From JAVBTT01 sp031550325 (GTDB lineage: Bacteria; Bacillota; Clostridia; Oscillospirales; UBA929): DNA of 14,422 nucleotides. This document shows, piece by piece, positions 7,203 to 14,411 of the stretch. The translations under genes were made by a program, and so were the position numbers. Positions within the stretch are counted from its first letter, which is position 1; each line of letters opens with the position of its first letter. The DNA is taken from NCBI GenBank assembly GCA_031550325.1, contig JAVBOR010000016.1:1-14422 (forward strand), in the 5' to 3' direction. The notes beneath the pieces are model-generated. The model had not been told where the DNA came from and ran no database searches. It was given only the letters and a program-made list of their open reading frames with translations.

Positions 7203-7229
7203 TGTCACAGAACCTTTGATTCTTTGACA
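7203..7229 (-). repeat. 27-bp dyad repeat, copy 2
   Basis: On the minus strand it reads TGTCAAAGAATC-AAA-GGTTCTGTGACA, sharing the centre AAGAATCAAAGGTTCT with copy 1 at 1431-1457. It has one stem mismatch and one G-T pair. As with copy 1, a terminator-like stem ending TTTTGGC comes before it and an AGCGGGC flank after it. Confidence 0.65.
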
Positions 7230-7238
7230 GCCTGAGCC

Positions 7239-7284
7239 AAAAGGACGCCCCTGGAGAGTGTTTTCTCTCGGGAGGCGTCCTTTT
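7239..7284 (-). terminator. Terminator between convergent feoA and histidine kinase
   Basis: AAAAGGACGCC pairs with GGCGTCCTTTT, with an inner GAGAG/CTCTC stem. It begins 7 bases after the kinase stop codon and has A and T tails on both sides, so it can serve both converging genes. Confidence 0.8.
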
Positions 7285-7291
7285 GATATTC

Positions 7292-8863
7292 TTAAGGATT
7301 GAGGTCCCCTTGCGGCCCATCGTTGGGCGGGGATCCAGTATCGGCGCCTTCTTTTTCCCATTCTGCGTAAAAGACAACGCCGTCCCCTGTATTGTACACG
7401 CCAAACGGCATCGCGTGACGGAGCATATGCGCCTTGACAATCGACAGCCCAAGGCCGACCTCTCCCCCATCCCGGCTGCGTCCCTGGTCGGCGCGGTAAA
7501 AACTGTCCCACAGCCGGTCGGCGTTTTCGGGAGACACATGGGAGCCCGTGTTGAACACTTCCAGCCGGATATGGCCCTCTTCCGTATCGCAAAGGCTGAC
7601 ACGCAGCGTTCCGCCCTCATTGACATGCGCCAGCGCGTTCAGCATGTAGTTGCGAAGTACCTGTTCACAGGCGTCCGGGTCGGCCAGAACGGCGGCATCC
7701 TGACAAAACTCATACTCAAGCGAAACGTCCTTGCGCTGGGCGGACAGATGGAACCCTCCCAGCATTTCCATGGCAAGACCGGCCAGCTCCACGCGCTCTT
7801 TTTGCGGCGTGCCCACGAAGCTCTGCAGCTTTGCCAGCCGCAGAAGCTGATGAATCAGTCTGGTCATGCGGCGGCTCTCATCCAAAATCACGTCGCAGTA
7901 TTCATCCCGCACCTCGGGCTGCTCGGCCATGCCCTCCCGCAACCCTTCGGCATAGCCGGAGATGAGCGCCAGCGGCGTTTTGAGTTCATGGGAGATGTTG
8001 GACACCAGCTGCTTTTGCGCTTGCTCGGCGCGCAGCCTCTCGTCAATGTCGCTCACGAGCTGATCGTTTGCCGTGCGCAGTTCGGCGGTATACAGCTGAA
8101 TAACCTCGGCCATGCGGTTTACATTTTCCCCCAGCTCGCCCACCTCGTCTGTTGAGGTCACCACAACGCGCTTGCTGAAGTCGAGCTCGGCCATGCTGCG
8201 AGCCACACGCGTCATCTGCCGGATGGGCTTGGTCATCAGGCTGGACAGCACAAACGCGATGATTGAGCCGATCAGCAGCGCAATCAGGCCTGCCCACAGC
8301 GTGTAGCGCACCGTCAGATCGGCGGCCGCCTGAATCGGCTCGAGCGGGGTTTCCAGCAAGACAATCAGCTCATCGGCTTTTGCGCCCATCAAATATAGCT
8401 TGCTCTGGTGTTCATCCAAGGGCATCATGACGGGCGAACTGCCCACAAGCGCGATCTGCGTGGAGAAAATAAACTCGTTTTCCCCCAGCAGGCTCTTCAG
8501 ATGATCGGTATCGTACTGCGCCTCGACCTCGACATAGTTTTTGTACGGGCCGCGAACGGCATAGACCGATCCAAACTCGACAAAGCGCGCCGACGTGGAG
8601 TAGACCACTTTCTGCGTCTTCTGTGAAAACAGGGTAATGCGGATATTCTGGTTGTCCAGCGTGGTCACCCATGTGCCGAACTCCTGGGAATCGGGCGAAT
8701 AAAGCTCCTGCGCGCGACGAAACGTGACCGCAAGCTCCTTCTTCTTGTCGCTCAGGTACAGGTTTTCAACAAAGATTTGGCCGAAGACAAAGACGAGCGC
8801 CAGGTTGACGAGCAACACGAAGGCCACAAGCAAAAAAAGCTTGGGCGTCAATTTGAGTTTCAT
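7292..8863 (-). CDS. Membrane sensor histidine kinase
   Basis: This is the sensor of a two-component system. Membrane segments lie at about residues 8-30 and 188-210, with an extracytoplasmic sensing region of about 155 residues between them that I cannot assign to a known fold. A HAMP domain (about 208-255) and a coiled stretch lead to the HisKA domain with SNISHELKTP and phospho-acceptor H292. The ATPase domain shows the N box (QVLRNYMLNALAH, 401-413), G1 (VFNTG, 436-440) and G2 (GLGLSIVK, 470-477). At 523 residues it is complete. Its ATG overlaps the end of the response regulator gene by 4 bases, so the pair is almost certainly translated together. The signal sensed is unknown; the nearby htrA suggests cell-envelope stress, by analogy with CssRS of Bacillus, but this is inference. 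Confidence 0.93.
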   Translation of the reverse strand: MKLKLTPKLFLLVAFVLLVNLALVFVFGQIFVENLYLSDKKKELAVTFRRAQELYSPDSQEFGTWVTTLDNQNIRITLFSQKTQKVVYSTSARFVEFGSVYAVRGPYKNYVEVEAQYDTDHLKSLLGENEFIFSTQIALVGSSPVMMPLDEHQSKLYLMGAKADELIVLLETPLEPIQAAADLTVRYTLWAGLIALLIGSIIAFVLSSLMTKPIRQMTRVARSMAELDFSKRVVVTSTDEVGELGENVNRMAEVIQLYTAELRTANDQLVSDIDERLRAEQAQKQLVSNISHELKTPLALISGYAEGLREGMAEQPEVRDEYCDVILDESRRMTRLIHQLLRLAKLQSFVGTPQKERVELAGLAMEMLGGFHLSAQRKDVSLEYEFCQDAAVLADPDACEQVLRNYMLNALAHVNEGGTLRVSLCDTEEGHIRLEVFNTGSHVSPENADRLWDSFYRADQGRSRDGGEVGLGLSIVKAHMLRHAMPFGVYNTGDGVVFYAEWEKEGADTGSPPNDGPQGDLNP

Positions 8864-9525
8864 GTGTCCTCCAGTTTATACCCATAACTGCGCACGGTTT
8901 TGATGTACTCTCCGGGTCCGCCGAGCTTCATGCGTAAGTTTTTCACATGGGTGTCGATCGTGCGCGCGTCGCCAAAAAAATCGTAATTCCACACGGCATT
9001 TAGGATTTGCTCACGCGAGAGCGCTATGTTCTTGTTTTTGAGCAGGAACAGCAGCAGTTCAAATTCACGCGGGGTGACGTCGACCACTTTCCCAGAGCTG
9101 TATACCTCATGGGCCTTGATGTCCACGGTGATGTCCTTGGCGATAAGCGACGTTTCCTCGGTCTCTCCGCCGCGCCGCAAAAGTGCACGCACGCGCGCGA
9201 GCAGAACGGGCATACTGAAGGGCTTTGTCAGATAGTCGTCGGCGCCGCACGCGAACGCCTCCAGCTCGTCCTCCTCCTGACTTTTTGCCGTGAGCATCAA
9301 AACGGGCGTTTTAGAAAAGGTCCGGATCTCCTCACAGGCGTCGACGCCGTTCATCACCGGCATCATGACGTCCATGATCACCATCGCCACGCCGGGCGTT
9401 TCGCGCATGACGCGCACAGCCTCTTCCCCGTTGACCGCCTCCTGCACCTCGTAACCGTCCCGGCGTAAAAAATCGCCCAGCAGTCTGCGCAGTCTCGCCT
9501 CGTCATCCACGAGCAGTATTTTCAT
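8860..9525 (-). CDS. OmpR/PhoB-family response regulator
   Basis: This transcription factor is switched on by phosphate from the partner kinase just downstream. The receiver domain has the acidic pair D7/D8, phospho-acceptor D52 (VIMDVMMPVMNG), T79 and K101 (YLTKPF). The winged-helix DNA-binding domain (about 130-220) shows the usual TPREFELLLFLLKN, ALSREQILNAVW and RTIDTHVKNLRMKL, ending YIKTVRSYGYKLE. The 221-residue length is standard. The ATG follows GAGGCGGCGAGG. A 155-base gap with two hairpins separates it from htrA upstream, and I found no clear promoter there, so part of its transcription may come through htrA. Confidence 0.94.
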   Translation of the reverse strand: MKILLVDDEARLRRLLGDFLRRDGYEVQEAVNGEEAVRVMRETPGVAMVIMDVMMPVMNGVDACEEIRTFSKTPVLMLTAKSQEEDELEAFACGADDYLTKPFSMPVLLARVRALLRRGGETEETSLIAKDITVDIKAHEVYSSGKVVDVTPREFELLLFLLKNKNIALSREQILNAVWNYDFFGDARTIDTHVKNLRMKLGGPGEYIKTVRSYGYKLEDT

Positions 9526-9594
9526 CCTCGCCGCCTCCGTGTCTCAACTTTGCGCACGCGCGCCCAGCCGTTTGATGCTCTACAAGCCTCGTTT

Positions 9595-9621
9595 TGTTTA
9601 AGAACCTGAGGTTCTTAAACA
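9595..9621 (-). repeat. 27-bp dyad repeat, copy 3
   Basis: A 12-base perfect-arm dyad, TGTTTAAGAACC and GGTTCTTAAACA around 3 bases. It has the same length and layout as copies 1 and 2, but the two bases after TGT are TT here and CC in copy 1, with matching AA and GG on the other side. It is followed on the minus strand by AAACGAGGC. Confidence 0.65.
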
Positions 9622-9625
9622 GTCC

Positions 9626-9652
9626 GCGAAGAGGGCCTCTGGCCCTCTTCGC
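9626..9652 (-). terminator. Strong stem-loop after htrA (attenuator or terminator-like)
   Basis: GCGAAGAGGGCC pairs perfectly with GGCCCTCTTCGC around a 3-base loop. On the minus strand it lies 29 bases after the htrA stop and 4 bases before dyad copy 3. No T run follows it directly, so it may stabilise or partly stop the transcript rather than end it fully. Confidence 0.5.
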
Positions 9653-9680
9653 AAAACAGGACATCTCTGCTGTGTGATCG

Positions 9681-10928
9681 TCACGCCTCAGGGGTACTGT
9701 CGTCTGACTGGCCAGGCCTGTTAAAGAAATCGGGAAGACTGGGAGTGGTCGCCACAGGAGCAGTATTTTCTTCGTCAAACGTGATCGTAAGCTCAAGATG
9801 CTTTCCGTCTCTGAGTACGGTGATTGTGGTCGTGTCACCGGCTTTGAACGTCATCTTTTGGGCTTTGAACTCTGCAAACCCCGACACTTCCTTGCCGCCC
9901 AGGGCGACAATGGAGTCCCCCACCATAAGGCCGGCTTTTTCGGCGCAGCTGCCGGTTTCAACCGAAGCGACATACAGCCCGGCGGTCATGGAATAATACC
10001 GCGCCATGTCCTCCCCAACGTCCTGCACCGAGATTCCCAGATAGGGCCTTCCTGTCACATAGCCGTGTTCAATGAGGTCGTCGATAATGCTCTTGGCGGT
10101 TTTGGCCGGTATGGCGAACCCAAGGCCCTCAACGCCGTTTCCTGATGTTTTCGCCGAGACAATGCCGATGACATGTCCGTACAGGTCGATCAGCGGCCCG
10201 CCGGAGTTGCCCGGGCTGATCGATGCGTCGGTCTGCAGCATGGTCATCGAGTTTCCGTCAATGTTGACAGAGCGCGCCAGAGCGCTGATGTATCCGACGG
10301 TCAGGGTGTTGGCCAGCTCGCCGAGCGGGTTGCCGATGGCCACCACCTGCTCCCCCACGACAAGCTCGGTCGAGTCGCCGAAACTGAGGTAGGCAAAGCC
10401 CGTGCCTTCAATTTTTAAAACGGCCAGATCTTCGGACTCGTCTCCGCCGACCAGTGTGGCTTTGAACTCCTTGCCGTCGTGCAGCATGACGGTAATGCTG
10501 GTCGCGCCGCTGATGACGTGGTAATTGGTCGCCACATAGCCGTTTTCAGAAATCAGGAACCCCGAACCGGCCGCCGCCTGCGTGGCGCGCTGCCCAAACG
10601 CATTAACACTCGTCGCCTGCGTTGAAATCGCCACCACCGCCGGGTTGCTTTGCGCGAACACCTGCGAAATGTTCAGCGCCTGCCCCGCAGTGGACGCTGC
10701 CACGGGGGTGAGCAGACCGGAGGCGCTGGGCGGCGTGTTTTCCTGTGTCTGCGCGGACTGAGTATCGGGGAGGTTTGCCAGGAAGTACCCTGCCGTTCCG
10801 CCGAGCGCGGAACAAATGATCATGCCGGCGAGGATAAACGAAAGAATTTTGATCCGGCTGTTATGCTGCTTCTTGCGCACGACCTCCTCGGGCGGGTCAA
10901 TGGTATACGTATATTTTTCTTCGTTCAT
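9681..10928 (-). CDS. htrA: HtrA/DegP-type membrane-anchored serine protease
   Basis: This protease degrades or refolds damaged proteins outside the membrane. A short cytoplasmic tail (1-26) precedes one membrane segment (about 27-50), so the protein is anchored rather than released. The trypsin-like domain has the triad H137 (YVATNYHVIS), D167 (DLAVLKIEG) and S242 (SPGNSGGPLID). One PDZ domain follows (about 295-385, GRPYLGIS ... AEKAGLMVGDSIVALGG), and the protein ends in a Pro/Ser-rich tail. The 415-residue length with a single PDZ is typical of Gram-positive HtrA. The ATG has AAGGGAG 9 bases upstream. The gene sits directly before a two-component pair on the same strand, which fits an envelope-stress circuit such as Bacillus CssRS-HtrA; regulation in that way is inferred, not seen. 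Confidence 0.93.
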   Translation of the reverse strand: MNEEKYTYTIDPPEEVVRKKQHNSRIKILSFILAGMIICSALGGTAGYFLANLPDTQSAQTQENTPPSASGLLTPVAASTAGQALNISQVFAQSNPAVVAISTQATSVNAFGQRATQAAAGSGFLISENGYVATNYHVISGATSITVMLHDGKEFKATLVGGDESEDLAVLKIEGTGFAYLSFGDSTELVVGEQVVAIGNPLGELANTLTVGYISALARSVNIDGNSMTMLQTDASISPGNSGGPLIDLYGHVIGIVSAKTSGNGVEGLGFAIPAKTAKSIIDDLIEHGYVTGRPYLGISVQDVGEDMARYYSMTAGLYVASVETGSCAEKAGLMVGDSIVALGGKEVSGFAEFKAQKMTFKAGDTTTITVLRDGKHLELTITFDEENTAPVATTPSLPDFFNRPGQSDDSTPEA

Positions 10929-11028
10929 TTCGATAAGCTCCCTTCGTTTTGTTTATGTTCACATTCTACCTCCCGATTATGGAGAACTCGTGAAGCAAAT
11001 ACGAAGAGTTCTTGAAATGTGGGGAAGC

Positions 11029-11721
11029 TCAGCCGATGAGCTTTTCTCGCAGGGCGTCCGTCTCCTGTCGTGACAGTCCAATGGCCGCCATATACCGTTC
11101 GGCGCTGGCGTACTCAGCCTCAAACAGCGCGAGAAAGCCTTCGATGTACTCCAGCTTTGACAGCCCTAAAAAGGCCGGAAACGACGAGATCTCCCGTCCG
11201 ATGGTCTCAAAAATCGCCCGGATATAGGTGTATGAGACCTGATAGTCCGCGCAAATGTCGTTGCGCGCCACACCGGCCAGCGACAGCAGAAGCGCGGCGA
11301 TCACGCCCGTGCGGTCCTTGCCAGCCGTGCAGTGAAACAAAACGGCCCTCTTGGTCAGGATAAACCTGCGCAGGATGGCCGCCACCGCGTCGTGATTTTT
11401 AATCATAGAAAAATACATCTGCGGCACGTCCCGCTCCCCATCTATGCGCAAGCCCTCGGCCAGCAGCGGATGGCGGCTGTACAAAAATGGATCTCTGCCG
11501 GCAAGCGAGCAAGGGCGGTGCAGCGCCTCGCCGTCGCCGCGCAGGTCAATTACGGTTTCAACGCCCAGCCTGTTCAGCTTTTCCACATCCTCCTGCGTGA
11601 GGTTGGCGGGGGCGTCGCTGCGAAAAAAGCGTCCGCTTTTGGTGTGCAGACCGCCGCGCACGGGATAGCCGCCCAGGTCGCGCAGGTTTAAAAGAGGTCC
11701 CACCTCATATCTCCTCATCAT
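11029..11721 (-). CDS. Tyrosine-protein phosphatase (IphP-like family)
   Basis: This cytoplasmic protein is expected to remove phosphate from protein tyrosine (possibly also serine, or lipid) residues. The N-terminal NLRDLGGYPVRGG motif and the P-loop HCTAGKDRTGV (130-140) with catalytic C131 and R137 are characteristic of the Y_phosphatase3/IphP group. Length (230 aa) is slightly below average but both key regions are complete. There is no signal peptide, unlike cyanobacterial IphP. The ATG overlaps the cysK stop codon by 4 bases, so translation is coupled to it; a second ATG follows directly. The substrate is unknown. Confidence 0.85.
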   Translation of the reverse strand: MMRRYEVGPLLNLRDLGGYPVRGGLHTKSGRFFRSDAPANLTQEDVEKLNRLGVETVIDLRGDGEALHRPCSLAGRDPFLYSRHPLLAEGLRIDGERDVPQMYFSMIKNHDAVAAILRRFILTKRAVLFHCTAGKDRTGVIAALLLSLAGVARNDICADYQVSYTYIRAIFETIGREISSFPAFLGLSKLEYIEGFLALFEAEYASAERYMAAIGLSRQETDALREKLIG

Positions 11722-12647
11722 GACTCTCCCCCCTCGCCGGGAAGCGCCATCGACAAATACCGCTCTCCGGTGTCCGGAAAAAGGGTAGCCACGCGCTCCT
11801 CAGGATGCGCCAAGGCATAGCGCGCGGCGGCGAAAGCGGCCGCGCCCGAGGAGATGCCCGCAAGCAGGCCCTCAATGCGTCCGAGCTCTGCCACAGCGGA
11901 AAACGCCTCTTCATCGGTGACGGTGACGATCTCGTCCAGCAGCGTCAGATCGACAATGTCGGGCACAAAGCCAGCGCCGATGCCCTGAATGGCGTGTTTT
12001 CCCGGCTTCCCGCCCGACAGGACGGGCGACGAGGCCGGTTCGACCGCCACAATTTTGACATGGGGATTGCGCGCGCGAAGGCCGCGCCCCACGCCCATAA
12101 TGGTTCCCCCGGTGCCCACACAGGCCACAAACGCGTCAATGCCGCCTCCGGCGTCCCGCCAGAGCTCCTCGGCGGTGGTGCGCTCATGGCACAGCGGGTT
12201 TGCCGGATTGGTAAACTGTCCGGCGGCGACTGCGCCCTCTATGGTCTTCAGAAGTTCTTCGGCCTTTTCGACAGCGCCGCTCATGCCGAGCGCGCCCGGC
12301 GTCAGCACAAGCGTTGCGCCAAGCCGCGTGAGGATGCGGCGGCGCTCAACGCTCATCGTATCGGGCATGGTCAGCACGAGCTCATAGCCCTTCGACGCGG
12401 CAATATAGGCAAGTCCGATGCCCGTGTTTCCGCTCGTGGCCTCAACAAGCGTGCCGCCCGGCTTGAGCGCGCCGCGCACCTCGGCGTCCTCGATCAGCGC
12501 AAGCGCCACCCTGTCCTTGACCGAGGACAAGGGGTTAAACATCTCCAGTTTGGCCAGCAGCGGCCGCTGGAGCGCGTGTTTTTTAGAAAAACGATCGAGC
12601 GCCAACAGCGGGGTATTTCCCACCAGCATGGGCAGCGATGTGTTCAT
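11718..12647 (-). CDS. cysK: Cysteine synthase (O-acetylserine sulfhydrylase)
   Basis: This PLP enzyme makes cysteine from O-acetylserine and sulfide. PLP lysine K44 is in NPLSSVKDRVA, the substrate loop TSGNTG is at 71-76, the phosphate-binding GTGGT is at 178-182, and GISSGAA and FPDTGERYLS follow near the end. It has the 309-residue length of a CysK without extra domains. I start it at the ATG at 12647 (AAGGAG about 9 bases upstream; the protein begins MNTSLPMLVGNTPL), not at the 22-codon upstream extension, which would overlap tmk. The start is 19 bases after the tmk stop and the end overlaps the phosphatase gene, so the three form an operon. CysK versus a CysM/CBS-type relative cannot be fully separated by eye, but motifs and length favour CysK. 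Confidence 0.92.
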   Translation of the reverse strand: MNTSLPMLVGNTPLLALDRFSKKHALQRPLLAKLEMFNPLSSVKDRVALALIEDAEVRGALKPGGTLVEATSGNTGIGLAYIAASKGYELVLTMPDTMSVERRRILTRLGATLVLTPGALGMSGAVEKAEELLKTIEGAVAAGQFTNPANPLCHERTTAEELWRDAGGGIDAFVACVGTGGTIMGVGRGLRARNPHVKIVAVEPASSPVLSGGKPGKHAIQGIGAGFVPDIVDLTLLDEIVTVTDEEAFSAVAELGRIEGLLAGISSGAAAFAAARYALAHPEERVATLFPDTGERYLSMALPGEGGES

Positions 12648-12666
12648 GTCCGGTTCTCCTTTATGG

Positions 12667-13272
12667 TCATTCCCCGCAGCCAAGTTTTGCCCAAATGGCC
12701 TCGGCCACTTCATCCTCCGAGACGTCGGCAGGGATCATGAGAATATTCTCCTGCGCGCCGAGCAGCTCAAAGGTTCTGTAAAAGCTTTCCCGCACGCGCT
12801 TTTGGGTATTCAGATCGTCAAACAGCTCCACGTCCACCCGGTCGATGGACCGGCGGCGCAGACATTCCTCAGGCGAAGCGTCCAAAAAAACCACAGCGTC
12901 GGGTCTAATGCGCCGCATCGTGTTTTCATTGAGCCTGATCAGGTTCTCGTGGCCTAGCTCCATGCCCTGATACGCGATGCTGGAGTAATAAAACCGGTCG
13001 CACAGAACCGTTTTCCGTTGTGCAAGCTTGGGCAAAATCTCCTTCGACACATGCTCAACCCGGTCGGCGGCAAAAAGCATGGCCAGCGTCACGGGGTCCA
13101 CCTCAAGGTCCCCTCTGACAACGCTCCGCGTCAGCGCGCCAATGACGCCGTCGCTGGGCTCGCGCGTCTCAAAACAGGCCGTGCCTCCGGCCACGAGCCT
13201 GCGCATAAGCCGTTTCATCTGAGATGTCTTCCCGCAGCCGTCCAGCCCTTCAAACACGATAAAGCCGCTCAT
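12667..13272 (-). CDS. tmk: Thymidylate kinase (dTMP kinase)
   Basis: Tmk phosphorylates dTMP to dTDP in DNA precursor synthesis. The P-loop is FEGLDGCGKTSQ (7-18), followed by the REPSDG loop (38-42), the CDRFYYSSIAYQG motif (91-103) and a lid region rich in Arg (RRRSIDR, 139-145). At 201 residues it is normal in length. The usual bacterial EPGGT loop is EPSDG here, which marks a different branch of the family. I prefer the ATG at 13272 (MSGFIVFEGLDG, with GGAAGG upstream) over the GTG at 13290, which would add six residues. It is the first gene of the tmk-cysK-phosphatase unit and has a promoter facing away from the thioesterase gene. Confidence 0.88.
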   Translation of the reverse strand: MSGFIVFEGLDGCGKTSQMKRLMRRLVAGGTACFETREPSDGVIGALTRSVVRGDLEVDPVTLAMLFAADRVEHVSKEILPKLAQRKTVLCDRFYYSSIAYQGMELGHENLIRLNENTMRRIRPDAVVFLDASPEECLRRRSIDRVDVELFDDLNTQKRVRESFYRTFELLGAQENILMIPADVSEDEVAEAIWAKLGCGE

Positions 13273-13404
13273 CTTTACCCATCCTTCCACTCAAAAGACG
13301 CAGCGGCAGCTCTCTATTGCCGGCGCGTCCATGCTCACCAATTGTATCGCCATATGCGTTATCGCGTCCGAAATAGCGCGAAAAGCGGCCTTGGAAGCTT
13401 CTAT

Positions 13405-13433
13405 ACTTTATCGTCTCACAGGCTTTTTGTCAA
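13405..13433 (-). promoter_or_regulatory. Promoter of the tmk-cysK-phosphatase operon
   Basis: On the minus strand TTGACA (13433-13428), a 17-base spacer and TAAAGT (13410-13405). The leader to the tmk ATG would be about 125 bases. Confidence 0.7.
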
Positions 13434-13450
13434 GAACGGACGGCAGCTAG

Positions 13451-13479
13451 TTGCGCCTGTCCGCCAAATGATGTACACT
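13451..13479 (+). promoter_or_regulatory. Possible promoter of the thioesterase gene
   Basis: TTGCGC (13451-13456), a 17-base spacer and TACACT (13474-13479). The -10 box equals that of feoA, but the -35 box is weak. The site ends 36 bases before the GTG start. Confidence 0.45.
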
Positions 13480-13515
13480 GGTGCAAAGTCATGGCGCATC
13501 AAGGAGGTATGGCGT

Positions 13516-14247
13516 GTGAACAACATCAATCAAACGGCCTATGTGGTGGGCGCGGGAGAGACAGATCCCTCCGGATTTTGCCGGGCGTCGGCGCTGCAGG
13601 GGTTTTTGCAGGACGCCGCCACGGTTCACTCCCAGATCCTTGATTTTGCCCGCGAGGACATTGTAAAGCAGTACGGCGCTGTCTGGATTCTCACGCGCTG
13701 CCTTGTCCGGCTGAGGCGACCGATTCTTTCGGGCGAGGAGATCAGTGTCGTCACCTGGCATCGCGGCAGCCGCGGCGCGGGGTTTTACCGCGACTTTGAT
13801 CTGGCCGTCGGCGGACAGCCTGTTGGCGAGGCCGTGCACTTCTGGGTTGTGGCCGACAGCATGAGCGGACGGGTTTTGCGGCCAGACGTTCTGGGCATGG
13901 CGGGCGCAGCGCCGCCCGACCGCGTCAAGGACATTCTGCTCTCCAAGCTCCCCCCCGCCGCCGATCCTGTTCTGACTGACGAACATAGCGTTTGTTACGC
14001 CGATCTGGACATCAACAACCACATGAACAACGTGCGCTACACCGATCTCGTGTGCAACGCGCTGGCGCGGCGCGGCGTCACGCGCATGGCTTTTGAGGAG
14101 CTGCGGATCAACTTTCTCGGCCAGAGCGTTCTGGGCGAAACTCTTCGTATGTACTGCGCCGATTTGCCCAACGGACATATTGCCATTGTGGGCGAGGCTG
14201 CGCCCGGCGACCGCCGTTTCGAGGCTGACGCCCTGCTCATTCGGTAG
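13516..14247 (+). CDS. Acyl-ACP thioesterase (FatA-like, bacterial)
   Basis: This enzyme releases fatty acids from acyl carrier protein. It has the double hot-dog fold of the plant FatA/FatB group: first half with ETDPSGFCRASALQGFLQDAATVHS (15-39), second half with the signature DLDINNHMNNVRYTDL (163-178), whose Asn and His are the presumed catalytic residues. At 243 residues it has the usual bacterial length. The frame is open upstream to 13018, but that part only mirrors tmk; GTG at 13516 has a perfect AAGGAGGT 7 bases before it. An ATG at 13509 is in another frame. No other lipid gene is nearby. In Clostridia such enzymes are thought to free acyl groups for recycling; chain-length preference cannot be read here. 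Confidence 0.88.
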   Translation: MNNINQTAYVVGAGETDPSGFCRASALQGFLQDAATVHSQILDFAREDIVKQYGAVWILTRCLVRLRRPILSGEEISVVTWHRGSRGAGFYRDFDLAVGGQPVGEAVHFWVVADSMSGRVLRPDVLGMAGAAPPDRVKDILLSKLPPAADPVLTDEHSVCYADLDINNHMNNVRYTDLVCNALARRGVTRMAFEELRINFLGQSVLGETLRMYCADLPNGHIAIVGEAAPGDRRFEADALLIR

Positions 14248-14379
14248 CGCCGTCAGGCGCGGCGCGAAGCCCGAAAAGGCGAGGCCGCCTCTTCGTTCCT
14301 TTGCGCAAAACCACGTCGAGCCTGACGCCGAAGGCGGCGGGTTCCTGCTGGACTGGTTGAGCGCAAAGCATGGAAACAA

Positions 14380-14411
14380 GTGACTTTCACGGATTCACTC
14401 CGGAAAGTCAC
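14380..14411 (-). repeat. Hairpin with AGTGAAT loop, copy 2
   Basis: On the minus strand GTGACTTTC-CGG, loop AGTGAAT, CCG-T-GAAAGTCAC. It shares the CTTTCC ... GTGAATCCG ... GAAAG layout with 7114-7146, while the outer stem bases differ in a paired way. The stretch 14248-14379 before it holds no gene that I can support. Confidence 0.55.

Noticed and set aside
9595..9621. 27-bp dyads as LexA boxes (GAAC ... GTTC)
   Set aside because: The half-sites are 5 bases apart instead of the 4 needed, and copies 1 and 2 have GAAT on one side; the adjacent genes are not SOS genes.
10983..11012. Imperfect hairpin (AGAACTC ... GAGTTCT) after the phosphatase gene
   Set aside because: Only a 7-base stem with a long loop and no T run; too weak to call a terminator.
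12648..12713. 22-codon N-terminal extension of cysK
   Set aside because: It overlaps the end of tmk and lacks family similarity; the ATG at 12647 has AAGGAG before it.
11805..12740. 311-codon plus-strand frame antisense to cysK
   Set aside because: Mirror of a well-supported PLP enzyme gene; composition and sequence look like noise.
13018..13515. Upstream extension of the thioesterase frame (166 extra codons)
   Set aside because: It lies antisense to tmk and across two promoters; the GTG at 13516 has a perfect ribosome site and gives the normal family length.
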